From Liolophura sinensis (taxonomy: Eukaryota > Mollusca > Polyplacophora > Chitonida > Chitonidae), in the NCBI RefSeq assembly GCF_032854445.1, contig NC_088304.1, positions 23,879,704 to 23,943,703 of the forward strand: a DNA stretch of 64,000 nucleotides, read 5' to 3'. Position 1 is the first letter of the stretch. Every line of letters starts with the position of its first letter. This document shows positions 1 through 11,699 of this stretch, one piece after another. The position numbers and the translations under genes were made by a program. The notes beneath the pieces are model-generated. The model ran no database searches and was not told the origin of the DNA. It was given only the letters and a program-made list of their open reading frames with translations.

Positions 1-134
1 ATTTCACTTACACGATGGAGGCTAACATTATGTTGGGACGATACCGGGCAGAGCCAGGACAGGAAGCCAGCATGAACTGGATTTGAACTCACCGCCACCA
101 CACTGGTAAGAGTGTAATACAGTGTGCTAAGCTC
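1..134 (-). mobile_element. SINE-A fragment cut by window edge
   Basis: Body and head in reverse ('atttcacttacacgatggag', 'aggaagccagcatgaactgg', 'gaactcaccgccaccacact'). The tail lies left of the window. Confidence 0.85.
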
Positions 135-1383
135 GATAAGTTTCCTGTAAATGTGTGTATATGTATTAGGCAAGGATAATAAAGCCTGAAATAGCAATAG
201 TCAAACTCGTAACTTCGGCATGGCCACATTGTGGATTACTTTAACCTGCAGCTGTGGTAATGAAGATACGGTATACATCCAGGTTAGTACAGTTGGGCAG
301 GTTAAGGAATGCGGACAGTCTGGAAGATCAAATGTCAATGTGGTTTAGACAGGACTTATCCCCTGCCCCTCCCCCCCTCCCCTGCCCTCCCCGACAAAGG
401 GGGTAATTAATAAATGAGTCATACGACTGAGTGAGTAAGCTGTTAGTACCTCTGTTCAGTTACAAGGATTGGCGTATATGTTACATGTGGTTGAAGTTTA
501 CACGGACACTCAGAAGTCATGCAGACAAGTCGCCGACCAGGAAATGTGTGCAGAAACGTGCAGGTTTGTACCTGCACACTGTAAGACAGGGGTACATGTG
601 TATACCCTGGAGTGTCAGTTAACAGATTGCATCATCTACTTTTATCGAGAGTTAAATAGAATTTATGTACCAAGGCATAATTTCTATTAATCAAATACTG
701 TAAATGTAGGTTATACATGTATCTATTTATCAAAATGAAATTTATCTTTCTCATTGCATCCAATATACAAAATTCAGTGGCAGATAATTCAGTTTTCAGT
801 AATGACATTTTTATTTTATACACCCCCCCCCCCCAACAACCCACCCATACACACAAACCAAAGGATTCACTTTCATAACTCAATTAACATGAATAAATTC
901 AATGTAAGTAACCTAATGACAAGTGATATGATACTGTGAGAGCGAGTCTTAGTCTCAAAATTAAACAGGTGGAATACAGTTATGTCTCCCACAAATCTAA
1001 AATATCCAATAGCTGCAAGTATAACAATCCTAAAATGTATATATATATATATAGCATTTCAGGAATTCATCTGTAAAGTCTATATATAAGCTGAGGATCT
1101 TTCATACACACGAAATATCATGAAATTCAACCTTCACTTCAACCACACATGTAAAACCTTCTCCCGGATATTCTCCAGGTAGCATTTCTCCCAGGCCCAG
1201 GAAAGCTGTATCACTAACTTAGATCACTGCTAATCTGGTCTATACAAAGACTAAAATGCACATTCCCTCAAATAGGGCTGACTGCCCAAAACCATAAACA
1301 CAACCCCTACTCAAGGCGAATCCGATGCACAAATCCAAACAACATGTGCAATGTCTACTTACAAGATACAAGTATCAACCTTT
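135..1383. other. HIP1 intron sequence, nothing recognised
   Basis: AT-rich sequence with short poly-C runs (361-390, 824-834) and a small (TA)n at 1039-1052. No exon or known repeat seen. Confidence 0.5.
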
Positions 1384-2225
1384 GCAAGATTCCTACTTCT
1401 CTAAACTTGACATAATTACAATTCTCTTAAGCAGAAGGTAAAGACTCTTCAAAATAAGAGTAGACGTTATCATGAAAAAAAACTATAACTGGCCAAGATT
1501 CCTACTTCTCTAAACTTGACTCTACACTGCACAATTACAATTCTCTTACACAGAAGTTAAAAACTCTTCAAAATAAGAGTAGACGTTATCATGAAAAAAA
1601 ACTGTAACTGACCAAGATTCCTACTTCTTTACGAACTCGACTCCCTACTGCATGACCACCAGTCCCTTAACGGTACTTCAACATTCACCATCAGAATAGA
1701 TCAGATGTAATCTTAAGGAAAAGCCATCAACGAATATTCCCACTTCTTTAAAATCAACTTTTTACTGCACAATCACAATTCTCCTAAAGGTTATAAAAGA
1801 CTATTCAAACTTAGAGCAGACATAATCATGAAAAAGCTATCAACCAAGATTCCTAATTCAATCTTTGAGGGGCCTCCGTGGCTCAGTTGGTTAAAGCGCT
1901 AGCGCAGTGTAATGACCCAGGAGTCTCTCACCAATGCGGTCGCTGTGAGTTCAAGTCCAGCTCATGCTGGCTTTCTCTCCGGCCGTACGTGAGAAGGTCT
2001 GTCAGCAACCTGCGGATGGTCGTGGGTTTCTCCCAGGCTCTGCCCGGTTTCCACCCACCATAATGCTGGCTGCTGTCATATAAGTGAAATATTCTTGAGT
2101 ACGGCGTAAAACACCAATCAAAAAAAAAAAAAAATCAATCTTTGAACTTGACTCTGCATCATCATAGATCACAATTCTCTTAAAGGTAAATACCCTTCAA
2201 AAATCAGAGAGAGTAGCTGATGAGT
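1384..2225. repeat. ~115-bp tandem repeat, 5 copies, split by a SINE
   Basis: Units begin 'caagattcctacttctctaa' near 1385, 1494, 1613, 1731 and 1844, each containing 'acaattctc' and 'tatcatgaaaaa'. The fifth unit is interrupted by the SINE at 1869-2134 and resumes after it ('tcaatctttgaacttgactc'). Confidence 0.88.
1869..2134 (+). mobile_element. SINE-A, full length with target-site duplication
   Basis: 266 bases. The tRNA-like head starts ggggcctccgtggctcagtt (A-box TGGCTCAGTTGG) with B-box GTGAGTTCAAGTCC. The conserved body is 'cataatgctggc..gtataagtgaaatattcttg', ending in an A-rich tail. It is flanked by TCAATCTTTGA at 1858-1868 and 2135-2145, an 11-base target-site duplication. This copy defines the family used in the entries below. 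Confidence 0.95.
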
Positions 2226-2238
2226 CCTCAGGTCAGAA

Positions 2239-2418
2239 TATTTATTTATTTATTTGATTCGTGTTTTACCCTGTACTCAAGAATATTTCACTTATACGAC
2301 GGCGGCTAGTATTATGGTGGGAGGAAACCGGTCAGACCCCCGGGGGAAACCCACGACCATTTGCAGGTTGCTGGCAGACCTTCCCACATACTGCTGAGGA
2401 AGCCGGCATGAGCCATGT
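2239..2418 (-). mobile_element. SINE-A, 5'-truncated
   Basis: (ttta)n tail then 'gtgttttaccctgtactcaa' and body to 'aagccggcatgagcca'; the tRNA-like head is missing. Confidence 0.9.
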
Positions 2419-3569
2419 CAGAATAACTATATTGTATACCTGCATGAGAGTCCATTCACTAAAAATGGTTCACAAGAATTTTATTCAAAAAAATGTAGAA
2501 GATATTGCAGACTTACTAATTAACACTTCCAGTACTGTCCACAAAAACCATTACAGTACCAGTATTAACACATTTGATTCCACATAATTCAGCAAAGAAC
2601 AAAAAAACCCAGTATTTCTTTCTGGTTCTCTTTCTGGTGATATGCTTTATATAATTAATTAAGAGTGCATTGCAAATAAAACCAGCTCATTCACTATTAG
2701 GACAGCATTATACACACCCTCTCCCCATCCCCTTCGCCCCACAACAAACCCTAACGATAACCCTCACTTTGACATCATCACACTATTAAACCTCAAAATG
2801 GTTAATTAACCTGGGTCAAGCAAACTAGAGTTCATTAACCAGGCATAATCCATATATAGAAGAAAATCTGTGTACTGCGTAGATAATGAAAGTGGTCTCT
2901 CCAGTTTATAAGGTGATATCTCTAGCCCCGACACAGCTTGAGATAATAAACACAGTCTCATTAACTATTTGAACCAGGTATGAAGGCTGCATACACTATC
3001 ATTTAGTTACATTTTAGCACACACACACACAAAAAAAAAGATGAATATCATTTTTTAGATGGTCTGTTCACATGGTTTCATCAATGCCATCATTTTACAT
3101 GTACCTCATTCAGTACAATGACAACGGCTTGATCCACACAGGCTTAAGACATGTACACTGTAGTATATATATATATGCTGCCTCATTAAATCATGGTGTA
3201 TATGATATCCATATGTTGTTATACAGATATCAAAAGAGGCTGGCAACAACTATTATTATACATCATAGAGTGATTCTTGGTCCATTAGCAAATACACTAG
3301 CTGTCCCATGAAATTCTACATTACACGCCCATAGTCACAAGGCAATAGCTAATATCCAAAAATGGCCAGCGTTTTTTCTACAGCAGTCTTATAATGTATC
3401 TCCCTCAGACATCCGCTTGCTTGTTAACTGTCAACATACTAAGTCTGCAATTTAAACCACCAACTGAGCAGGTAAAAAAAAATTTAGGTATAATAAAACA
3501 CTACACACTACTACCTGGCAATTCCTGATATCTCATCCCACAAAATGTACTATTATAGTATATTTAATA

Positions 3570-3570
3570 T

Positions 3571-3629
<59 letters not shown>
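3570..3629. repeat. (TA)n(TG)n microsatellite
   Basis: About 12 TA followed by about 18 TG dinucleotides, a simple repeat able to adopt alternating purine-pyrimidine (Z-DNA) form. Confidence 0.95.
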
Positions 3630-3630
<1 letters not shown>

Positions 3631-3817
3631 GTGCATACATTTCTGTTTATTTATTGATTTCATGGCCATGTGTTTTAATGGTAGATACAAGGATTGTGTC
3701 TTGATGACAGAGCTCGCATGAGCACCTGGAGTAAATAACGGCGCTTAGTTGGGTACTGACGGAAAAAACCTTGGAAAAAAGCTACATATAGATTTCATAA
3801 GCTGTAAAACCAAACTA

Positions 3818-4039
3818 CTGTAATTCTTCAATCTTTCCACATGTTTGCAAGATGTTTATTCAAACACATTCTGAAAGCATTATTCTGTGTTGACTAATTA
3901 ACTTCTACTTTCTGTGAGGCCCTGAAACTGGCCACTCCAACCAATGTCGTTTTGTATCCAAAATCAAATTACAAAGGTGCATAAATTGCACTGAAAGTTG
4001 CTCTTTCATATGCGAGAAAGGTTGTGAAATTAGGGTACT
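3818..4039 (+). mobile_element. MITE-D (CTGTAATTCTTCAA ends)
   Basis: A ~220-base non-coding element. It starts CTGTAATTCTTCAATCTTTC and ends with the imperfect inverse ('gagaaaggttgtgaaattag'). Internal marks: 'ttattctgtgttgact', 'ccctgaaactggcc', 'tgcataaattgcactgaaag'. At least nine copies are in the window. Confidence 0.85.
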
Positions 4040-4650
4040 GATCAAGAGCCAGATCGGAGTTCAACTACACTTCTGCAAACACAGGCTGAAATAAGGAGAG
4101 TCCAACAGCTGGTACAAGTGCATATGGTCACAGCATCTGAAGATAAAATCAGGTTACACATATGGGTCATTTCCTCTCTTACTCAACCCAAGGAAAACTG
4201 GGTCATGTACCCTATACTGGGAGGGGCAGAAAGATCTTACAAGAAAGTGAGAACCAGAAAATATACAAATCTGTGTGTAAAACTATAGAACAATGTACAA
4301 CTGGGTCTCCTAAAAAATTTCAACTTTTCACTAAATACATGTATATGGAAGTTAAATATGTACATATATCTGACAAATCTTTGTACAACAAAAAAAACAT
4401 GGCTATGGTACAAAATATATAGAAATAATGTTTAGCTTGTTGATGGAGTCTAAAAGAGCCTTGAGATTTCATATGTCACCACGACCTAGCTGGAACTAAT
4501 GATATAATTCCAATGACGCAATTTGCAGCCCCTGGGAATGTATTATTGTTATTTGTAATGAAATGGAAATTTTCAACACATCATATTGTGTAATATGTAC
4601 AAATAATGGTGAACAACCTAAAATTTTGCTTCCAAAAAATAAATATTCAT

Positions 4651-4893
4651 GTATTTATTTAATTGGTGTTTTAGGCCATACTCAAGAATATTTCACCTAC
4701 ATGTATATGACAGCCGCCAACATTATGGGGGGAGGAAACAGTGCAGAGGAAACCCACAACCATCCACAGGTTGCAGGGAGACCTTTCCACATACGAAAAG
4801 AGAGGAAGCCAGCATGAGCTGGACTTAAACTCACAGCGACTGCATTGGTGAGAGGCTCCTGGGTTGCACTAACCAAATGAGCCACAGAGGCCC
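4651..4893 (-). mobile_element. SINE-A, near full length
   Basis: Tail, body ('acattatggggggaggaaac') and head down to 'gagccacagaggcccc'. Several indels compared with the consensus. Confidence 0.9.
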
Positions 4894-5242
4894 CCTCCCC
4901 CTTTCGTGGTAAATAAACGTCATCAAAATTTACTGGACCTTTTTCCAGATATGACATAACACCCCTAGCAATATCAAAACTTATATGATCACTAGACCTC
5001 TTAGCATTAGGCAAAATTTGCAACTTAATCAAAATGCTTTGTCATTTACTGTACATGTAAGTGATGAATTTGAACAGATAAAGCATTTCTTAATTCATGG
5101 TAAAATATTTGTGACAGTGAGAGCATGATTAATTAAAAGTGCTTTTCCCTGAAATGTTTGTTATCTCACGGTCATATATGGATAGTACTCGAGGCAAATG
5201 CCGTGAAGTGCAGCCCAATCTCAAGTGAACATCAATATGAAA

Positions 5243-5466
5243 GTACCCTAAATTACGTAAAATTTTGCTCACAAAAGCTCGTCCATTCTTACAGGTAAGT
5301 GAGTGTCACAAAATGTTATATTTGGGGCTGACACACATTTGTCCTGTAGCACGTCATCCTACCTATAAAACAAACCTTACAGCAGCACTCTAAAATCAAA
5401 AGAACTCTCAGAACCAGGAAAAATGAACAGGTTAGTCATGGACACCATTTTAGGACATTTAAGGTA
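5243..5466 (+). mobile_element. MITE-F (TACCCTAAAT ends)
   Basis: Begins 'taccctaaattacgtaaaat' and ends 'ttttaggacatttaaggta', imperfect terminal inverted repeats. Internal 'aaagaactctcagaaccagg' and 'aggttagtcatggacaccat' are shared with the copies at 39581 and 46397. Confidence 0.8.
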
Positions 5467-6709
5467 GTTCCAGTCTGATGATCTTACCACCGCTTCAGGA
5501 CACACATATAAACAACAAGCTACAACTCTACTTGTACTCATAAGTAAACAGAGGCCTATAATAGGCTGCACACACGCTTAATCTTCACTGCAAAACTGGC
5601 AGTCATTAACCGGATTTTCAAACGGATATTTATAACGGATATTTAAAACGGATATATAACACCTTTACTTTCCCTATACATGAATAACTTTAACAGTATG
5701 AAGTACCAGTACACTGAAGATCACAAGGTCGTGACTTTTGGTGAAATGCATCACTTCGGCTTGTTTATTGTGATGATTTTTTTAATTAAATGATTTAGCC
5801 AGAATTTGAAATCAGGCCGTCTCATTTCCAATTTTTTCCTATTTTCCCTATCTCTCCTAAATTAATTTGATCAGAATAGGGCGTCTCAAAGACACTAAGA
5901 TATCTTCCTGGCTAAACCTATGCTGGCATGTATTATCTCTTTCACTCCTTACTTTTCTCTCTCTCTTACACCACAGCTTGCACTGACGTCAGATTTAGAG
6001 CGCAGGAAGGGTAATTCTACCCCGCTGTTAGTTGTAGGCCAGGTGCAAATATACGTATTAAACAGAGACGACCTTTCAAACAACATCGAGTGTGTCACGC
6101 AACACACCAGTAGGTACGTTTACCTCCCCAAGTAATATCATTTCATGGTGTTTATGTCTACAAATAAAAGAATTTAAGTTTGTTTACTTGTTAGATTTTT
6201 TTCCCGATTTATATAAAGGTGAACTATCGGAATTTCCTTCAGTGCTTAAGTTTTACTTCGCACAGTTTATAGATATCGCTTCTGTTTTTACATTTTTGAT
6301 AGTTTACATCCAGAGGCCATGACGTGGGAAAAGGAACATCAGTTTCATGACGTTCCAATCTGAGCTCAGCAGTGTGACGTCATAATACAGGTACGATGCA
6401 ATTTTACGTTCCTACCCCAATCAACAATGATACGACCTTCTACATATACAGCTTTGAAATATCTAGATCAATTGCAATGGAATAAACTTGCCGCTGATTG
6501 GTCTCAAATGTATGAATTCTGTGGAGGGAGGGAAACAGGACGGCACTAACAAGCTGCATGCAATATGCGGGTTTTGTTTAATTACAGAAAACAACACTAC
6601 CAGGCTTTCTTCAAAACCAATCCTAAGCCAAAATGTAAATACAGTTCACCTGTGACAGTAATAAGCCAGTTATTCCTAGCCACAGATATATTGTAAATTA
6701 ACCTTCACC

Positions 6710-6902
6710 CTCTAAAGCAGTTTATAGAGGAATTTATGAAAACAATTATTACGAAAATGAGGATAAAATCACTCGTTTGTGTCACTAAAGATGCTAGCTT
6801 CCTAAAACTGTGTAAATTATTTCCCTTAACACCATATAGTTCTCTCAGAATCTTTCAAAATATTGGTTCTAGAGGTGATTGAAAGGTTGAGGAATTAGGG
6901 TA
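6710..6902 (+). mobile_element. MITE-E, 5' incomplete
   Basis: 'agatgctagcttcctaaaac', 'caccatatagttctctcaga' and end 'gaaaggttgaggaattaggg'. Confidence 0.75.
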
Positions 6903-7274
6903 AAAGTACATCTGTCATGTCCGTGTTTAAGACAGCCTTGATGTGTCCTGGTGCATGTAGACCTGCACTGTGATACCTCTACATATTCTACCTGCAAACG
7001 TAAACATCTCAACAACAGGATATTACAAATCCACCATCAATGTGATTACAAATATGTACACTTGTGTATACGTACAGTGCTTATGATCATAAACAAACTA
7101 GTGTATGGGGGGGTAAGACATAGAATTTTGTCAATTCACAGGTGAAAAATCACAATTTAATGTGATAAGTTTATTAGTATGGTGATATCACGTTTGTTCC
7201 AACACAGCCAATTGTATTCTGATGTAAATAGCTCACATCTTATTACACTCACAACTGTACATCTGGTTCACAAC

Positions 7275-7735
7275 AATATCATTCTTTAAGCTTTTCACAT
7301 GTTTTGGAAGTTGTTGATGGCCTTATTCTGTGTAAGCTTATAAAGTTATACTATTTGTGAAGCCTGATTGACCCACAAGCCTCTCATCAATGAGTTCAAC
7401 TTCAGTTCATGCTGGCTTTCTCTCAAGCTGTACATGGGAAGGTCTGCCAACAACCTGCTGATGGTTGTGGATTTCCTTCAAGCTCTGCCAGGTTTCCTTC
7501 CACCATAATGCTGGCCGCTGTTGTATAAGTGAAATATTCTTGAGTACGGCGTAAAGCACCACTCATATAAATAAATAAATTTGTGGTCCCAATATGTAAT
7601 TTTAAGGATTACTTGTCGCATTTTTCAATGTTTTTTATTTCACTGAAAGACTGAAAATGACGAACCCATCATGTGTAGTGTTGTTTCCAAAATCAAATTA
7701 AAAAAGTGCATAATTCATACTTTCTTAATTAAAAT
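7275..7735 (+). mobile_element. MITE-D split by SINE-A
   Basis: Left half 'cattctttaagcttttcaca' to 'aagcctgattgaccc' (7275-7366). Right half from about 7660, 'tgtttccaaaatcaaattaa' and 'aagtgcataa' to about 7735. SINE-A occupies 7370-7580. Confidence 0.7.
7370..7580 (+). mobile_element. SINE-A inserted in a MITE-D copy
   Basis: 'cctctcatcaatgagttcaa' through 'gagtacggcgtaaagcacca' and (aaat)n. MITE-D sequence is found on both sides (7275-7366 and 7580-7735), so the SINE is the younger insertion. Confidence 0.85.
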
Positions 7736-7999
7736 GGTTGACAAATTAAAGTATACTGAATATGAGAGGTTTCAATAATACGACAAATAGTGGTTGTGAA
7801 GGGTTAATATATATATATCTGTTGCAATAATATATAACAGACAATTCATATCTGTTACTGTGTCTACCATAGCTAGCTCGCACCAACAAAATATATGCCA
7901 TTCAAGTGTCAGTGTGCAATATGTCTTCTATATAATGTATCTAAATGTAACAAACAGATCCAGAATCAAGTACACTTCATACAGGTAAAATCCTAATGT

Positions 8000-8190
8000 C
8001 AAGCTACTGTGTTTCACCTTATGTTTAACTTTTTCCAAATGACACATTTCTGTTGAATCTGACTGATTCATCCAACAAACAGGGACACTTTCTTTTTAAC
8101 TTTCATTGATTTCTTAGATCAGAAACAGCTTTGGCATCAGAAGTGTCATATTAAGGCCTTTCTATTTCTTTTTTTACATTTAAACTCCCC
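8000..8190 (+). repeat. dispersed repeat G, copy 1
   Basis: Shares 'ccaaatgacacatttctgtt', 'ctgactgattcatccaac' and 'tttggcatcagaagtgtca' with 28490-28650 on the same strand. Nature unknown. Confidence 0.55.
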
Positions 8191-8611
8191 GTAAAAAATA
8201 TCACATTAAAAGAAAAAACAACCAATATAACAGGAGGTTACATCAGGTGAAGGGGTAGAAAATGAAAAAGTAGCCAGTGATTTTTGTTCTTATGTGATTG
8301 GCAACTCAATAAATCAATTTTAAAACTGAAATTCTTACAAGGCCAGGGGACAGGCCATGTTAAAGCAACCAGTAACACAATGTTGCATCAATCCTGTGAC
8401 CTATGCGTAAGCAGTTGCGTTCTTGCATTGTGGAGATAGCTCACATCTGAATGATCAAAACTGATAACATGGCGATCGACGCTTTCAATTTTTTTGCATA
8501 CTTTGAAACTTTAAGTTTCATGCGGGATACATTATCAATGCACACGTGTATATACATTTGGTCTGGTGTCGTCTTTTCTATTAATAACCAGGTGAGAATG
8601 GAGTGACTTAC

Positions 8612-8754
8612 ATTGGGGTGTCCATCTCTTAGCAGTTTGTGAAGGACGTGACAGAACTTCCAGCAGGTGATGGGGTTACCTTGTAAGGGAATCTTACTGA
8701 CCACGCCCCAGAACATCCCCGCCCCACACTCTTGGTATGTCCCCAGGATCGTAC
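8612..8754 (-). CDS. HIP1: HIP1 exon 3 (ANTH domain)
   Basis: 143 bases, from acceptor ...gcatgtcag|GT to donor AAT|GTAAGT. It encodes TILGTYQECGAGMFWGVVSK, IPLQGNPIT and CWKFCHVLHKLLRDGHPN. The last block is nearly identical to human HIP1 (CWKFCHVFHKLLRDGHPN) and HIP1R (SWKFCHVLHKVLRDGHPN). The exon ends in phase 0 after Asn, where the human protein continues with VLxDSxRY. The continuing exon was not found to the left. Confidence 0.92.
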
Positions 8755-8921
8755 CTGACATGCTCGTTAAGGAAACACTCACTTACCTAATAAGTTATAC
8801 AATAAAGTATGAGAAAAAAACTTTAACACAAATCATTTGCGAGAAATAGGAAATAATGCTCAGGTATGGCCTATGATGAAGATAGGGATAGAGCCGTCTG
8901 GACGTTTTTCCATATACTTGC

Positions 8922-9140
8922 ACTGTAACTTTTCCACCTTTCCGCATGCTTGCAAGGTGTTTATTCAAGCACATTCTAAGGGCATTCATCTGTGCAGGCT
9001 GATAAAATTATACTTTTTGTGAGGGCCATGAAATCTGCCAATCCCACCAATGTAGATTTGTCTCCAAAATCAAATGGAAAAAAAATACATAAATTGCTAT
9101 GAAAGTTGCTCTTTCACGTGCAAAAAAGTTGAGGAATTGC
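8922..9140 (+). mobile_element. MITE-D
   Basis: 'ctgtaacttttccacctttc' to 'aaaaaagttgaggaattgc', with 'ttgtctccaaaatcaaatgg' inside. It lies between HIP1 exons 3 and 2. Confidence 0.85.
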
Positions 9141-9419
9141 TGTTGGATGCACAGATTTCACCTGCACAGCCAGGTCAATACACAAGTATAGTGTTACTCA
9201 AAAAAAATACATATGTATTATGTGAAACTTATCATGAAATCTACTGCAATTCCATGTAAGGTTAATGCGCATGTCACATTAATTTACAGTAGAGAGCAAG
9301 GGATTTCCATTCAACCTGCTGTCCAAGACTGGTAGTGAACCGAAACTGATTTTGTCCGCCCTACGGAAAAATTCACAGCAAATACATTGTATCATCTGGA
9401 CTGTGATACCCATACCTAA

Positions 9420-9522
9420 AGACGGAAAGCCCGGTTTACTTCGACCATAATGCTGGCGCCATCGTATAAGTGAAATATTCTGAAGTATGGCCTAAAACAC
9501 CAATCAAATAATTAAATAAAGC
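9420..9522 (+). mobile_element. SINE-A 3' fragment
   Basis: Only the 3' end: 'ccataatgctggcgccatcg', 'gtataagtgaaatattctga', then the A-rich tail. Confidence 0.8.
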
Positions 9523-9730
9523 AGAAGGTTATTATATACTTAGGTCCAGAAGTAAAGTAAAGATTACAGAGAGATATTACAGTGTATTAAAGTGTTAATT
9601 TGCTCTATTGACTTCATTTTGGCATGTCCAAATTTATTGCTACATCAGCCCATTTCGCTTTACTGATTTTTGAAAAATATTTATTCACTCTTTAAATGCT
9701 CAAGAACAGTTCACTCATAAATGACGGCTT

Positions 9731-9966
9731 GGTGAGTGAGTGAGTGAGTGCTTGGGATGTAACGTCGTACTTAACAGTTTTTCAGTCATATGACGACGAG
9801 GGAATCCTTAGAGTGCATGTAATATGTGCATCCTTGTTGCAGGACAGATTTCCACCGCCCTTTTATCTGGTGCTGTTTCACTGAGATGACATACCGAAGG
9901 CAAGTAAGGCACCCCGCCTGAGCCATTATACTGATACAGGTTAACCAGTTGTTGCCCAATTGATGG
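9731..9966 (+). mobile_element. SINE-B
   Basis: Starts (gtga)n, 'taacgtcgtacttaacagtt', 'tcagtcatatgacgacgagg', 'gacagatttccaccgccctt', 'ccgaaggcaagtaaggcacc'. The tRNA-like end is missing. Confidence 0.85.
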
Positions 9967-10521
9967 CTTAGGGGTGGAGGAAGCTTGTGCTAGGAGTGAA
10001 TGACCAACCTTTGCCAGGTAAATGATAAATTTTATGACCTGAAAGCCATAGCCAAAACAGCTAGTAAAAGCTGTTATCTAACAACCATCTCTCTGGTTAT
10101 ACTGCTACAATATGACAAACGACAAATTTATTTATTTAATAGTTGTTTAACACCCCAACCAGAGTGCCAGACATAAACCAACGACCTTTGGCATGTCACT
10201 GGGAAACTTTCTCAAGTGTCACTTACAGATTGATATGCAAACCTCACACGTATTCATGTCTTATCTGTGGAAGGCACACGTAATCAACAAAAATAAATAA
10301 ATAAATAAACTGTCCAAATGGTCATATGAGCAAAGTTGACTCCTAAAGCTCCCACAAACATTGAGGTGGCGAGAATATACAAATTTACCGACAAATATCG
10401 GGTTTGAAACTGCACCTTGTATGTCTCAGTGACTGAAAGCCAATCAAACCACCAACCCGTAGACCACATGCAGCTCCCTGATTTTGATGGTAGTGAACAT
10501 ATAGTTTCAGACAAAGGATAC

Positions 10522-10585
10522 TGCGGGCATGTTTTTCCTTGACAGGGGACTCTGTGGAGTTGATAGCTTTGGTAATGGCCGTACT
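10522..10585 (-). CDS. HIP1: HIP1 exon 2 (ANTH domain start)
   Basis: 64 bases after an acceptor with a pyrimidine tract (tttttcttcccacag at 10600-10586). It encodes STAITKAINSTESPVKEKHA then R plus one base, and ends at a GTATCC donor. It matches human HIP1 'INKAINTQEVAVKEKHAR'. This is the first ANTH helix with the basic residues (K-E-K-H-A-R) that in the family contact PtdIns(4,5)P2. The single leftover base (A) joins GT of exon 3 to make Ser, so the reading frame is kept. Confidence 0.88.
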
Positions 10586-10964
10586 CTGTGGGAAGAAAAA
10601 CAAAACATTGATGTGATCAGAGCTGGTGTACAAACAATTCAATCACTTATATGTACAAGTTAGTAATGATTTCAATGTACAAGTGTTTGATCATGATGAC
10701 ACAATTAAAAAAAAAAAAACAAGTGTGTATATAGTTACATGCAACACTGAATTTTCTTCATCAAATCAATATTTATTCAAATGTTGTCTTTTTTTAGCAT
10801 ATTTATGCTTGAGTAATATCACTGGTGGCGTTACAGTAAAATACTGGTTAGACAGCGAGAAATTATATTTTACAAGTGCCACAAAACATTGTTTGTAAAA
10901 GCAGCTTCTCATAAACAGGCAGACAGAATTTGCACAAAGTTCCTACTGCCTCCATGCATATACA

Positions 10965-11164
10965 CCCAAACTCCTCAACCTTTTTGAACATGAAAGAGCA
11001 AACTTTCAAAGCAAACTATAAAATGATTTTTAGAGACAAAACTGTTGATAGGCCAATTTCAGGGCTTCACAAAAGTATAATTTTATCAGTCAACACAGAA
11101 TAAGGCCTTCAGAATATATCTGAAAAAACACATTGCAAACATGCAAAAGATTGAAGAATTACAG
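10965..11164 (-). mobile_element. MITE-D
   Basis: Reverse copy: 'ctcctcaacctttttgaaca' to 'gattgaagaattacag', with 'gcttcacaaaagtataattt'. Confidence 0.85.
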
Positions 11165-11167
11165 TAT

Positions 11168-11410
11168 TTACTTACTCATTTATTTATTTATTTATTTATT
11201 TGACTGCTGTTTAAAGCTATATTCAAGAATGTTTTACTTATATGGTGGCAGTATAAAGGTTTAATTATGGGTGGAGGGCACTGAATGCCATTCACTTTGG
11301 GCATCCCCTGCCGAGTTATAGCTGCAGCAGACGTAGCGCGAACTGGATTTGAACTTGCCACCATGCACACATAATGCGTGTATAGACACAATATAACTGG
11401 TCATGCCAGT
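11168..11410 (-). mobile_element. SINE-A, old diverged copy
   Basis: (ttta)n tail, 'ctgctgtttaaagctatatt', 'gaactggatttgaacttgcc'. Strongly diverged and partly rearranged. Confidence 0.65.
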
Positions 11411-11558
11411 AACCTCCAAATTCTCCTCATGGATACAGGTATATGTACATACTGTATAAGAGAACACTAGCTTTAGGACACAGGATACCGGTAAACATGG
11501 GCAAGAATAAAGATAACACTGTAATATTTAAAAGACAGCGAATGACAAAGGATTTATT

Positions 11559-11699
11559 TACCCTAAATGACCATAAATTTCGCCCATGACTAACTTGCTC
11601 ATTTTTCCCCCATTCTGAGAGTTCAACTGATTTTAGAAAGGTGTTTTGAGGTTCAAGTGAAAAACTTTTTGTGGGCAAAATTTTAGGTCCTTTATGGTA
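11559..11699. mobile_element. MITE-F, short palindromic copy
   Basis: 'taccctaaatgaccataaat' at one end and 'gcaaaattttaggtccttta' at the other; 141 bases, near-palindromic at the ends. Confidence 0.75.

Larger units (their letters stand above)
2420..8611. other. HIP1 intron sequence outside the listed repeats
   Basis: Apart from the SINE, MITE and microsatellite entries I see nothing. I searched by eye for the HIP1 exon that should follow 'DGHPN' (a W-G-H motif) and did not find it. Short open frames here lack splice or homology support. Confidence 0.5.

Noticed and set aside
1869-1950. tRNA-like sequence with A and B boxes
   Set aside because: It is the head of a SINE: followed by the SINE body, an A-rich tail and target duplications, and repeated many times across the window.
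4697-5032. 111-codon minus-strand frame as a possible HIP1 exon
   Set aside because: Half of it is a SINE-A copy and the rest has no similarity to the ANTH domain.
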